Below the pieces are notes generated by a model. That model saw only the letters and a program-made list of their open reading frames with translations, did not search any database and was not told where the DNA came from. The translations under genes were made by a program, and so were the position numbers. From positions 1 to 53,132 of the forward strand of contig JAGBHV010000028.1 of the NCBI GenBank assembly GCA_017935325.1: a stretch of 53,132 nt of DNA. Direction: 5' to 3'. This stretch comes from Clostridia bacterium (GTDB lineage: Bacteria > Bacillota > Clostridia > Oscillospirales > Acutalibacteraceae). Below, piece by piece: positions 42,331-50,420 of the stretch; position 1 is the stretch's first letter, and every line of letters begins with the position of its first letter.

Positions 42331-43836
42331 TTATGAAAGTGACTTCATTGTGGGGAACAGAAGAACATCTCTGATTGCCTGTGAATCAGTAAGAAGCATG
42401 CACATTCTGTCAATACCGAAGCCGATACCGCCCGTAGGAGGCATACCGATTTCAAGAGCATTGAGGAAATCTTCGTCTGTTGTGTTTGCTTCTTCATCGC
42501 CCTGAGCAAGAAGTGCTTCCTGAGCTTTGAAACGCTCTCTCTGGTCGATGGGGTCGTTAAGTTCTGAATATGCGTTAGCCATTTCCCAGCCGTTCATGAA
42601 GAACTCAAAACGTTCAACATAATCGGGGTTACCCGGCTTTTTCTTTGTAAGGGGAGAAATTTCAATGGGATGGTCTGTAACGAATGTAGGCTGAATAAGA
42701 TGTTTTTCAGCATATTCTTCAAAGAAGAGGCTTAAAATATCACCTTTGCCGTGTCTTGCTTCATATTCAATGTGATGCTCATCAGCAAGCTTTCTTGCAT
42801 CTTCAAGAGTTTCAACTTCGTTCCAGTCGATATTTGCATATTTCTTAACAGCGTCAATCATTGTGATTCTTTCAAAGGGTTTGCCCAAGTCCATTTCAAT
42901 GCCGTTGTAAGAAATTTTAGTTGTACCGAGAACTGCTTTTACAACGTGACGGTAGAGATTTTCTGTCAAATCCATCATGCCGTTGTAGTCAGTATATGCC
43001 TGGTAGAGCTCCATAAGTGTGAATTCGGGGTTATGTCTTGTATCACAGCCTTCGTTTCTGAAAACTCTGCCGATTTCGTAAACTCTTTCCATACCGCCGA
43101 CAATAAGTCTTTTAAGATAGAGTTCAAGAGAAATACGGAGCTTGAAATCTTCATTAAGAGCATTGTGGTGAGTAACAAAAGGTCTTGCAGCAGCACCGCC
43201 TGCGTTTGAAACGAGGATAGGTGTTTCAACTTCAAGGAAGCCCTGTGAATCAAGATAATTTCTTACTGCTCTTAAAATAAGAGAACGTTTTACAAAAGTA
43301 TCTTTAACCTCGGGGTTAACAACAAGATCAAGGTAACGCTGACGGTAACGTGTGTCAACGTCTTTGAGTCCGTGGAATTTTTCGGGAAGGGGCTGAAGCG
43401 ATTTTGAAAGAAGCTTCACAGCATGTGCATGAACTGAAATTTCGCCTCTTCTTGTTCTGAAAACAAAGCCTTTAACTTCAATGATATCGCCTAAATCCCA
43501 TTTTTTGAATTCAGCAAAGCTTTCTTCGCCGATATCGTTGATTCTTACGTAAACCTGCATTCTGCCTGAACGGTCATGGACATCGATAAAGTTTGCTTTA
43601 CCCATATCTCTCCATGTCATGATTCTTCCGCAGATATACACTTCACTGCCTTCAAGAGCGTCAAAATTCTCAACGATTTCTTTATTTGTGATAGTCTGTT
43701 TTGCAATTGTTATTTCAAACGGGTCACGTCCGTCTTTCTGCAAAGCTTCAAGCTTTTCAAGGCGGATTCTTCTCTGTTCGCTGATGTCAATTTCCACTTC
43801 TTCGAGTGCTTCATTTGTCTTGATTTCTTCACTCAT
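42331..43836 (-). CDS. lysS: Lysyl-tRNA synthetase (class II)
   Basis: A 501-residue class II synthetase. The N-terminal OB-fold anticodon domain (about 60-165: VYICGRIMTWRDMGKANFID) is followed by motif 2 (GRVFRNEGCDTRHNPEFTLMELY) and motif 3 (MPPTGGIGFGIDRMCMLLTD). It begins 74 bp after greA, a pairing conserved in many Firmicutes. A surface-polymer gene set follows without a gap. Confidence 0.98.
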   Translation of the reverse strand: MSEEIKTNEALEEVEIDISEQRRIRLEKLEALQKDGRDPFEITIAKQTITNKEIVENFDALEGSEVYICGRIMTWRDMGKANFIDVHDRSGRMQVYVRINDIGEESFAEFKKWDLGDIIEVKGFVFRTRRGEISVHAHAVKLLSKSLQPLPEKFHGLKDVDTRYRQRYLDLVVNPEVKDTFVKRSLILRAVRNYLDSQGFLEVETPILVSNAGGAAARPFVTHHNALNEDFKLRISLELYLKRLIVGGMERVYEIGRVFRNEGCDTRHNPEFTLMELYQAYTDYNGMMDLTENLYRHVVKAVLGTTKISYNGIEMDLGKPFERITMIDAVKKYANIDWNEVETLEDARKLADEHHIEYEARHGKGDILSLFFEEYAEKHLIQPTFVTDHPIEISPLTKKKPGNPDYVERFEFFMNGWEMANAYSELNDPIDQRERFKAQEALLAQGDEEANTTDEDFLNALEIGMPPTGGIGFGIDRMCMLLTDSQAIRDVLLFPTMKSLS

Positions 43837-43869
43837 TATAACTCATTCCTTTCGTATAAATACCGAAAC

Positions 43870-43895
43870 AAGGGCGAAGCCGTATCTTCGCCCTT
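43870..43895 (-). other. Hairpin between greA and lysS
   Basis: AAGGGCGAAG / CTTCGCCCTT (43870-43895), a 10-bp stem with a 6-nt loop. The minus-strand T tract after it is poor, so it may only attenuate or protect the mRNA end. Confidence 0.5.
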
Positions 43896-43910
43896 GATAA
43901 ATATTAAAAT

Positions 43911-44384
43911 TTATTTAGAAATTTCAAGAATTTCATATGCGAAAATGCCCAAGGGAACTTCGATGTTCACAGTTTCGCCGATAGCATGGCCGATGAGACC
44001 TGCACCGATGGGAGAATATGCAGAGATAACACCGTTATCAGGGTCTGACTCTTTTTCTCCGAGAATTTTATATTCCAGAATTTCATCAAACTCAACGTCT
44101 CTTACTTTAACTTTTGAGCCTACGTTGACTGTTTCGTTTGAAATTTCGCTTTCATCAATGATTCTTGCATTCTTGAGTGTTTCTTCAATTTCGTTGATGC
44201 GGTGTTCCATTTTGCCCTGTTCATTTTTGGCTTCGTCATACTCACTGTTTTCTGACAAGTCACCGTATGAAAGAGCAACCTTGATTTTTTCGGCTATGTC
44301 GTCACGGCCTTTTGTTTTAAGTTCGTTAAGCTCAGCATTAAGCTTGTCATAGCCTTCTTTGGTCAGCAATATTTCTTCTGCCAT
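43911..44384 (-). CDS. greA: Transcription elongation factor GreA
   Basis: A 157-residue factor that rescues backtracked RNA polymerase by stimulating transcript cleavage. The N-terminal coiled coil (LLTKEGYDKLNAELNEL; SENSEYDEAKNEQGKMEHRI) carries the acidic tip. The C-terminal globular domain ends with SPIGAGLIGHAIGETVNIEVP. ATG 44384 follows GGGAGG; the longer reading frame upstream covers a leader hairpin. It is the first gene of the greA-lysS-surface polymer run. Confidence 0.97.
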   Translation of the reverse strand: MAEEILLTKEGYDKLNAELNELKTKGRDDIAEKIKVALSYGDLSENSEYDEAKNEQGKMEHRINEIEETLKNARIIDESEISNETVNVGSKVKVRDVEFDEILEYKILGEKESDPDNGVISAYSPIGAGLIGHAIGETVNIEVPLGIFAYEILEISK

Positions 44385-44401
44385 AATTTCAAAATCCTCC
44401 C

Positions 44402-44421
44402 GAATAACCCGCTTATTTATG
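44402..44421 (-). other. Leader hairpin in front of greA
   Basis: ACCCGC / GCGGGT (about 44405-44424) forms a stem in the greA leader, a few bases before the GGGAGG site. There is no T run, so a role in translation or stability is possible. Confidence 0.4.
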
Positions 44422-44466
44422 CGGGTACTGTATTTCAATAATTAATTATAGACAACGTGTCTTTAC

Positions 44467-44494
44467 ATTATATCACAAAAACGCAAAATGTCAA
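44467..44494 (-). promoter_or_regulatory. SigA promoter of greA
   Basis: Minus strand TTGACA (44489-44494), 16-bp spacer, TATAAT (44467-44472). Confidence 0.78.
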
Positions 44495-44512
44495 GTATTT
44501 CCTTGCTATGCT

Positions 44513-45331
44513 CTATTCTCCGGCACTTCTGCAGACCAATTCTGACAGTTGATGATGAGTAATTGCCTTTTCGGAAAGTGAAAGCGAAAGAAAATCCCTC
44601 TCTGCCAAGAAATGCGCATTGTTCCTTTCAAAAAGTGCTGAAGCAAACATTAAATCGTCTATTGACTGACTTTTGAGTATTTTATATTCATCTTCAAGAA
44701 AAATCCCTTCACCCGTTACAGTATTGTAGGCCATCACGCTTTTATCTGCAAGAAAAACAAGCTCTGCCTCTTTCATACAGGGCAGGTATTCATCTGCGAT
44801 AATTATTTCCGCAGGCTTCTGAGCTGATTCATATTCGTTTATTTTTATGCTCATTCCGCTTTCCCGGGTAATAAGCGATGCGCGGTAAAAGTATTCACTT
44901 ATTTTTTCAGTATAAACCGATGCATTGCGCACAAGAGGTACTGTTTTTTCAATTTCGTTCACAAGGAAACCGTCCTTATCAAAAACCGAAATATTTATGT
45001 GACGGGGCTTATCCGCCTTTTTGAGAACGCGGCACAAAGCCCTGAACATCATCAACAACGGCAATCTGCGCGGCACATAAGGTGTAAGTGAAATATGCTC
45101 AGGCAGAGACACCGCATCACTTTTGAGTACCACGCGTTCATCTTTTGTAAGAAGTGCAGATATTTTGCACCAATCAATATTATTCTCTCTCACATTCAGG
45201 CGCAGGAATGGCGTTGCCCCTTTCAGCTGAACATACTGCCGCTGCGGTTCGGGAGGCCTGATTTTTTCATAAATTTTTGTAAGTATACCCTCATTTTCGG
45301 GCAGAATTTCTATGCAGGTAAACATTTTCAT
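44513..45331 (-). CDS. Hypothetical protein
   Basis: A 272-residue soluble protein that I do not recognise. It is moderately charged, with no signal peptide, membrane segment or obvious catalytic motif. It has an LRLNVRENNIDW segment near residue 50, a basic proline-rich stretch TPYVPRRLPLLMMFRALCRVL near 85-107, and possible alpha/beta character. The start is uncertain between ATG 45331 and ATG 45325; the ribosome site is weak. It ends with TAG. It is the last minus-strand gene before the divergent switch at 45.4 kb. Coding status is supported by length and codon use. Confidence 0.6.
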   Translation of the reverse strand: MKMFTCIEILPENEGILTKIYEKIRPPEPQRQYVQLKGATPFLRLNVRENNIDWCKISALLTKDERVVLKSDAVSLPEHISLTPYVPRRLPLLMMFRALCRVLKKADKPRHINISVFDKDGFLVNEIEKTVPLVRNASVYTEKISEYFYRASLITRESGMSIKINEYESAQKPAEIIIADEYLPCMKEAELVFLADKSVMAYNTVTGEGIFLEDEYKILKSQSIDDLMFASALFERNNAHFLAERDFLSLSLSEKAITHHQLSELVCRSAGE

Positions 45332-45395
45332 CACCACGTTGAAAATATACTTAAGTTTTCTTAATTTTATTCCATCGTTTTTTATTAATATCCCA

Positions 45396-45424
45396 TTGAT
45401 TTTTATTTAAATATGTTGTATTAT
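45396..45424 (+). promoter_or_regulatory. SigA-type promoter of the secreted protein gene
   Basis: TTGATT (45396-45401), 17-bp spacer, TATTAT (45419-45424). A hairpin CGTAAGT/ACTTACG follows at about 45434-45450 in the leader. Confidence 0.65.
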
Positions 45425-45469
45425 ATTACATATCGTAAGTTTCACTTACGGAAGAAAGGTGGTACATAT

Positions 45470-46147
45470 ATGAAAAAAATTATTTCTGTTTTACTTGCAA
45501 TTGTAATGTGCTTTACAATGACTACAGTTGCATTTGCTGCAGATGAAGAAACTCCCGAAGTTTCAAAGGACGACATCATCAGCGTTCTTCTTGAAGCTGC
45601 AAAAATTGCAAGCGACCTCAACGATGAAGCAAGAAAGAAATTAAGCGAAGAGCTTGAAAAACTTATTATTGAAAAAATTGCAGGCGACAGCGAAATCCTT
45701 CAGGGCGCTGCAGAATGGGTGCTTGACAAAGTTATCGGTCTTTCAGGCGCTGACAATCTTCTTGACATTGACAGAGAACAGGCTGAAAAAATAGCTGACC
45801 TTCTCACAAAAATGTACGACGGCAATCTTGCTGATGCTGTTGACAGCCCCATCCTCAAGCTTGTAATCAACGCTATCCCCGAAGAAATGCTCAAAGAAGC
45901 AGTTGTATGGATTCTCTCTGACGGTTTCGGCGATGCACTTGATGAATTCATCAAGGAATATGGCGGTGAATCGGGCGAAGAAACACCTGATGCTCCCCCT
46001 GCAGCAGATGACGGTGCTCAGGATGGAATTTTTGCAGACCTTGACATCGTAACAGTTATTTCAGCAGCTTTCAAAGCTTTAAGTGATGTTATCACAGAAT
46101 TAATCAATCAGATTTCAGCACTTATCAACACTCAGCCTGCTGCATAA
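45470..46147 (+). CDS. Small secreted helical protein
   Basis: A 225-residue secreted protein of unknown function. The signal peptide is MKKIISVLLAIVMCFTMTTV, ending AFAA near residue 23. The mature part is acidic and almost entirely predicted helix, rich in Glu, Asp, Ala, Ile and Leu. A Pro/Glu/Ala-rich linker (EETPDAPPAADD, about 172-185) precedes a short C-terminal helix. There are no cysteines after the signal and no sortase or SLH anchor. ATG 45470 follows AAAGGTGG. It is monocistronic and the first plus-strand gene after the strand switch. Confidence 0.8.
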   Translation: MKKIISVLLAIVMCFTMTTVAFAADEETPEVSKDDIISVLLEAAKIASDLNDEARKKLSEELEKLIIEKIAGDSEILQGAAEWVLDKVIGLSGADNLLDIDREQAEKIADLLTKMYDGNLADAVDSPILKLVINAIPEEMLKEAVVWILSDGFGDALDEFIKEYGGESGEETPDAPPAADDGAQDGIFADLDIVTVISAAFKALSDVITELINQISALINTQPAA

Positions 46148-46169
46148 CTGCATAAGTTAAAACAACAGT

Positions 46170-46197
46170 ATGGGGACGGGAAACCGTCCCATAATTT
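46170..46197 (+). terminator. Weak terminator of the secreted protein gene
   Basis: GGGACGG / CCGTCCC (about 46173-46190) followed by ATAATTTTG; stem good, T tract short. Confidence 0.6.
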
Positions 46198-46228
46198 TGC
46201 AAATTTACATTTAGTTCATTTAAATTTG

Positions 46229-46257
46229 TTGACAGCAACAAGTTTTTGTGGGATAAT
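46229..46257 (+). promoter_or_regulatory. SigA promoter of the ABC transporter operon
   Basis: TTGACA (46229-46234), 17-bp spacer, GATAAT (46252-46257). Confidence 0.72.
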
Positions 46258-46289
46258 TAGTTATTATTATAAATCAAGGAGGACTGAAG

Positions 46290-47033
46290 TTGGCTTCGAT
46301 TATTGAAATGGACGAGATTTATTCTGCTCCTATTATAGATGTAAAGAACCTTTCAAAATCTTACGGCAAAAATCAGGTTCTTAACAACGTTTCTGTTTCT
46401 TTGAAGCCCGGTCAGATTATCGGTCTTTTAGGACCTAACGGCTGTGGCAAAACTTCACTTATAAAAATTCTCACAGGTCTTATCAACGACTATTCCGGTG
46501 ACGTAAAAGTCAACGGCTTCAAGCCCGGCGTTGAAAGCAAAGCAATAGTAGCTTATCTGCCGGAAAAAACATACCTTGCCGATTGGATGCGCCCGATTGA
46601 TGCAATCAATTATTTTGACGATTTCTTTGCTGATTTTGATAAAGAAAAGGCTCTTGCAATGATGAAACATTTCAACCTGCCTATGAAACAAAAAGCAAAA
46701 ACAATGTCAAAAGGTATGCAGGAAAAGCTCCAGCTTCTTCTTGTTATGAGCAGAAAAGCAAAGCTCTACATTCTTGATGAACCTCTCGGCGGTGTTGACC
46801 CTGCCGCAAGAAGCTTCATCCTTGACACTATTATGCAAAACTATTCAAAGAACTCAACCGTTCTTCTTTCAACTCACCTTATCCATGATGTTGAAAGAAT
46901 TTTCGACCATGTTCTCATGATTGGCAAAGGTCAGGTTCTTCTTGATGAAGATACTGATAAATTAAAGGCTGACGGCAGAACGATCGAGGACGTATTTAAG
47001 GAGGTGTTCCACTTTGCTTGGGAAGTTAATTAA
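46290..47033 (+). CDS. ABC transporter ATP-binding protein
   Basis: A 247-residue ATPase with Walker A GLLGPNGCGKTSLIKIL, signature MSKGMQEKLQLLLVMS, Walker B LYILDEPLGGVDPAARS and H-loop LSTHL. It starts at TTG 46290 behind AGGAGG. The C-terminal part resembles YtrB/BcrA-like exporters. It overlaps the permease gene by 20 bp, so the two form one transporter. The substrate is unknown; peptide antibiotic or lipid export is typical of the branch. Confidence 0.88.
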   Translation: MASIIEMDEIYSAPIIDVKNLSKSYGKNQVLNNVSVSLKPGQIIGLLGPNGCGKTSLIKILTGLINDYSGDVKVNGFKPGVESKAIVAYLPEKTYLADWMRPIDAINYFDDFFADFDKEKALAMMKHFNLPMKQKAKTMSKGMQEKLQLLLVMSRKAKLYILDEPLGGVDPAARSFILDTIMQNYSKNSTVLLSTHLIHDVERIFDHVLMIGKGQVLLDEDTDKLKADGRTIEDVFKEVFHFAWEVN

Positions 47034-47826
47034 AAACGATTTTATAGCAAGTGCGCACTCTATGCTCGGCATTTACATTGCAACTCTTGCAGTAGGTATT
47101 GTCACAGCAATTACTTATGCTTTTGAAAGCCCCGCTGTTATCCAGGGTATCGTAACTGTTATCCTGCTGATTCTCAGTTTTGCAATCCTTATCATCCCGA
47201 TTTTTCAGCTTTTGTCTTATTTCAACAAATCACTTTACTCGAATCAGGGTTATTTAAGTTACACTCTCCCCGTAAAAAGCCGTAACCTTCTTTTCTCAAA
47301 GGCTGTAGTTTCATTCTCATGGATTACATTGAGTTATGCTTTCTACATCGGCATTTACACTTTCATCATCAAGTATTTCTTCAGCAAAATGGACCCGTCC
47401 ATCCTTGAACAGCTTGAATTGATTTACGACATGATTGAATCTCTGCCTGACAAATCAGTTATCTTAAAAGTAGTTGCAGTTGTTCTGCTGCTTGCTTTTA
47501 TTGAAATCCTCGTTCTTGTTTCGCAGATTTTCTTCTCAATCACACTTTCAAACATCAAACCTCTCAATCAGCTCGGCGGTGCAGGCGGTGTGATTTTGTT
47601 CATAGCAATTTTCCTTGCAATGTTTTCTGCCTTCATTAATCTTACGCAGTATTTCCCGCTTTCACTGTACATCACAAACCAGAAGGTTATGCTTGTTCAG
47701 AGTGCAATGTACGGCACTGCAGGAACACTCATCGGCATTGCAGGAATCATATTCCAGATAGTCTGCACAGCGGCTATGTTCGTTGCTACAAATTATCTTA
47801 TGAAGAAAAAAATCAACATCAAATAA
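47014..47826 (+). CDS. ABC-2 type transporter permease
   Basis: A 270-residue protein with six hydrophobic segments; it partners the preceding ATPase. It starts at TTG 47014, with AAGGAGG inside the end of the ATPase gene. The segment GYLSYTLPVKSRNLLFSKAV after the second helix is common in permeases of YtrC/bacitracin-type exporters. A strong terminator follows at 47833. The substrate is unknown. Confidence 0.85.
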   Translation: MLGKLIKNDFIASAHSMLGIYIATLAVGIVTAITYAFESPAVIQGIVTVILLILSFAILIIPIFQLLSYFNKSLYSNQGYLSYTLPVKSRNLLFSKAVVSFSWITLSYAFYIGIYTFIIKYFFSKMDPSILEQLELIYDMIESLPDKSVILKVVAVVLLLAFIEILVLVSQIFFSITLSNIKPLNQLGGAGGVILFIAIFLAMFSAFINLTQYFPLSLYITNQKVMLVQSAMYGTAGTLIGIAGIIFQIVCTAAMFVATNYLMKKKINIK

Positions 47827-47832
47827 TTTCTC

Positions 47833-47871
47833 ATGCACCGGAAACTTCCTTTAGTTTCGGTGCATTTTTTC
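47833..47871 (+). terminator. Terminator of the ABC transporter operon
   Basis: Stem ATGCACCG.AAAC / GTTTCGGTGCAT (47833-47865) followed by a T run. Confidence 0.85.
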
Positions 47872-47883
47872 GAGGTAAAGCAA

Positions 47884-48492
47884 ATGAAAAAGAAATATAA
47901 AAATCTTCTTATATGTATTTTTTCCTTTTTTGCCCTGTGCTTTATTGCAGCAGCAGGAATCAATATTTATATTGTGCAGTATTCAAAGCCTTATATAATT
48001 TCAGAAGAAGATGCCGCAAAGCTTGACAAAGACTGCGTTCTGGCTCTCGGTGCACAGGTTTTTGCAGACGGAACACCATGCGATCAGCTGTACGACAGGG
48101 TGTCTGTTGCAAGTCAGATTCATCTTGCGGGCGCAGGAAAGAAGCTGCTTTTAAGCGGTGACTCCCACAACTCAACTAACTACGACGAAATTCAGGCAAT
48201 GAAAAAAGTGGCGTACGAAAAAGGTGTAGATTCAGATTCAATCGTTTCTGACCCGTACGGGCTTAACACTTTCCAATCCATGCAGAGAATGAAAGATGAA
48301 TTCGGCTTTGATTCTGCCGTTGTAGTAACCCAGGAATATCACATTTACCGTTCAGTTTTTCTTGCAAGAAAATTAGGTATTGATGCTTACGGTGTCTGCT
48401 CTGACCCGCGCAGTTATGGTACTATCTTCTACAATGAAGCGCGTGAATTTTTAGCACGTATCAAAGCTTTTTATTTGACAATTAATTTATAA
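47884..48492 (+). CDS. SanA/YdcF-like DUF218 membrane protein
   Basis: A 202-residue protein with one N-terminal membrane segment (about 7-30) and a DUF218 domain outside. Family motifs are CVLALGAQVFADGTPCDQLYDRV, LLLSGDS, NTFQSMQRM and VVVTQEYHIYRSVFLARKLG. SanA and ElyC/YdcF proteins affect envelope integrity in enterobacteria, possibly through lipid carriers. ATG 47884 follows GAGG; an ORF open further upstream would run through the terminator. Confidence 0.88.
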   Translation: MKKKYKNLLICIFSFFALCFIAAAGINIYIVQYSKPYIISEEDAAKLDKDCVLALGAQVFADGTPCDQLYDRVSVASQIHLAGAGKKLLLSGDSHNSTNYDEIQAMKKVAYEKGVDSDSIVSDPYGLNTFQSMQRMKDEFGFDSAVVVTQEYHIYRSVFLARKLGIDAYGVCSDPRSYGTIFYNEAREFLARIKAFYLTINL

Positions 48493-48503
48493 TATTATAA
48501 AAT
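48475..48503 (+). promoter_or_regulatory. SigA promoter of the exporter-like gene
   Basis: TTGACA (48475-48480), 17-bp spacer, TAAAAT (48498-48503). The -35 box is inside the last codons of the SanA-like gene. Confidence 0.65.
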
Positions 48504-48533
48504 AAATGGGGATAATATTTTCGGTGATTTAAA

Positions 48534-49073
48534 TTGAAAAAACGTTTCCCCGTCGGAATGAGAACCATAAAAACAGCATTATGTGTGCTTATATGCCTTC
48601 TTATTTACAAATTGTTTTATTACCTCGATATGCATTTCGCAGGCAATAAAATTATTTCCGTTATTCACAACTACCTTTTTGGAACTTCTCCGTCTTTTGC
48701 ATGCATTGCATCGGTAATATGCATGCAGGACACAATTGAAAGTTCGGTTCAGTTCGGTATAAGCCGCATTATAGGCTCTGTTCTCGGCGGTATTGCCGCT
48801 GTTGCGCTCAGCCTCATCAACGCAAACCTTTTTGCAGAACGCGGTGACATTTTCGTATGCGTTTTCGGCGTTCTTCTTCTTATCTGGCTTTGCAATGCAA
48901 TCGGCAGAAAAGAAGCTTCATCGATTACCGTAATTACTTTTCTTATCATAATCATCGGCATCGATTTCGCCCGTCCCCTTGTTGCCGCCGTAAACAGAAC
49001 ATTCGGCACGGCAATCGGCGCGGCAATTTCGATTTTTATAAACAAAACAATCAAAGCCCCTGTAATAAAGTAG
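48534..49073 (+). CDS. Aromatic acid exporter family-like (ArAE/FUSC) membrane protein
   Basis: A 179-residue membrane protein with about five hydrophobic segments. The sequence RTIKTALCVLICLLIYKL, ASVICMQDTIESSVQFGISRIIGSVLGGI and VNRTFGTAIGAAIS fits the short aromatic-acid-exporter-like family (DUF939/YgaE-type). Function in Firmicutes is unknown. TTG 48534 (KKRFPVGMRT) is used because GGTGA lies just upstream; ATG 48558 is an alternative. Confidence 0.75.
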   Translation: MKKRFPVGMRTIKTALCVLICLLIYKLFYYLDMHFAGNKIISVIHNYLFGTSPSFACIASVICMQDTIESSVQFGISRIIGSVLGGIAAVALSLINANLFAERGDIFVCVFGVLLLIWLCNAIGRKEASSITVITFLIIIIGIDFARPLVAAVNRTFGTAIGAAISIFINKTIKAPVIK

Positions 49074-49075
49074 GA

Positions 49076-49110
49076 CATCCTTTCATATAGTTTTAAAAAA
49101 AGAAAGGATG
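49076..49110 (+). promoter_or_regulatory. Hairpin covering the ribosome site of the GNAT gene
   Basis: CATCCTTTC (49076-49084) pairs with GAAAGGATG (49102-49110). The second arm contains the AAAGG ribosome site for ATG 49117, so folding should restrict translation. Confidence 0.5.
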
Positions 49111-49116
49111 AAAAAC

Positions 49117-49551
49117 ATGAAATTTATCATCAGGAACGCTGAAGAAAAAGACCTGACATCTGTCATGAAGCTCTTTGAAAAGAAAGAGGATATTCCCGTA
49201 TCCCCTCCCGGCAAAGAGAAAAAGAAGCTTTTTGCCGACATGCTCAAAGAAACTTCAAGGTACATATTGGTCGGCGAAAAAAACGGCATCATATGCGCTT
49301 TTCTGTCAATGAAAATTGAACCTGAATTCAAAACCTTCTTCAGGCTTTGCGCGTATGTTACCGATATAAAAACAGATTCTGAACATGCGGAAATTTTAAC
49401 CGCAATTCTCTCCCGTGCAACTGCAATTGCAATGGAAAACGGCTGTAATAAAATTGTACTTTCCGATGAAAGCGTCAACGCACGGTCAAACGCGGTATAC
49501 TCAATCTGCAATTTCAGAGAAAGCAACACAACGTATTTCAAAAAATTATAA
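49117..49551 (+). CDS. GNAT family acetyltransferase
   Basis: A 144-residue protein with the GNAT fold: strand 1 MKFIIRNAEEKDLTSVMKLF, a central strand YILVGEKNGIICAFLSMKI, and a C-terminal helix-strand VNARSNAVYSICNFRE. The acetyl-CoA loop (R/Q-x-x-G-x-G/A) is not clear, so catalysis is uncertain. ATG 49117 is chosen over ATG 49108, which would sit on the ribosome site. It lies between the exporter-like gene and a GDPD-like gene 17 bp downstream. Confidence 0.7.
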   Translation: MKFIIRNAEEKDLTSVMKLFEKKEDIPVSPPGKEKKKLFADMLKETSRYILVGEKNGIICAFLSMKIEPEFKTFFRLCAYVTDIKTDSEHAEILTAILSRATAIAMENGCNKIVLSDESVNARSNAVYSICNFRESNTTYFKKL

Positions 49552-49568
49552 TTTTAAGGATTGATAAA

Positions 49569-50420
49569 ATGAGGACGTTTAAATTCAACAAAAAACACAT
49601 ACCGGCTCTTATTCTTGCTGCAGTGTGCCTCGTTGTGGCAGTGCTCTGTATTGTAAAAGCAGTCGATGACATTAAATATCACGAAGAATTAACCCAGTCC
49701 TCAATTATCGATATTACGCAGACCATTCTTACCGCTGATGGCGGAAACGGCAAAAAAGTTCCGAAAAACACTTATCTGGCAATTGACGATTTGCACATCA
49801 AAGGCTTTACAAGCGTAAAAATCGATGCCCGCCTGACAGGAGATAAAAAATGGGTAGCTTTAGCTGATGAAAACATTTCTGTTGCCACAAACGGCCACGG
49901 CAAAGTGTCAGAATACAAGTATTATGAGCTTCTCAACTACAATATCAAAGGTGCTCCCGTTTTCAGTAAGGCAGTTATAGAATTAGTCCGCGACACTGCA
50001 AAATATGCGTACGATAATTCAATTACCCCCATAGTCTATGTTCATAATTATTCAAAAAAACCGATACGCTCATTAATCGGCGAACTGACAGAAATGTTAA
50101 ATAATTCTTTTTACATTGCATCTGCTGACAAAAGAACAATAGAATATGCCAAAACAGTTCTGCCTACGTTGATGTGCATCTATTACGTCGATGAAATCAC
50201 AGACGAAGACATTGAATTCTGCAGACAAAATACATCTGTTTCTCTCTGCTTCAATGCAGCAAACAAAAACAACACTTACGATAAAATAGAAAAAATATTT
50301 TCAGCCGAAATTCTCTCTGCATGCTATGGTGCGGAAACACTTGAGGAAATTGAAAAGTTTTACAAAATAGGAGTAAGACATTTTATAAACGACAGCATTG
50401 AACCGGGGGTTTTACAATGA
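49569..50420 (+). CDS. GDPD-like membrane protein lacking catalytic residues
   Basis: A 283-residue protein with one N-terminal membrane segment (about 11-30) and an outer domain that aligns with glycerophosphodiester phosphodiesterases. The family order is still visible: KNTYLAI (PENT in active enzymes), GFTSVKIDARLTGDKKWVALADENISVATNGHGKV, then KYYELLNYNI. The first catalytic HRG is missing, the Glu of ElDV is Lys, and the second catalytic HD is AD. It is therefore probably a non-catalytic relative, perhaps a binding protein. It overlaps copA by 4 bp. Confidence 0.65.
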   Translation: MRTFKFNKKHIPALILAAVCLVVAVLCIVKAVDDIKYHEELTQSSIIDITQTILTADGGNGKKVPKNTYLAIDDLHIKGFTSVKIDARLTGDKKWVALADENISVATNGHGKVSEYKYYELLNYNIKGAPVFSKAVIELVRDTAKYAYDNSITPIVYVHNYSKKPIRSLIGELTEMLNNSFYIASADKRTIEYAKTVLPTLMCIYYVDEITDEDIEFCRQNTSVSLCFNAANKNNTYDKIEKIFSAEILSACYGAETLEEIEKFYKIGVRHFINDSIEPGVLQ

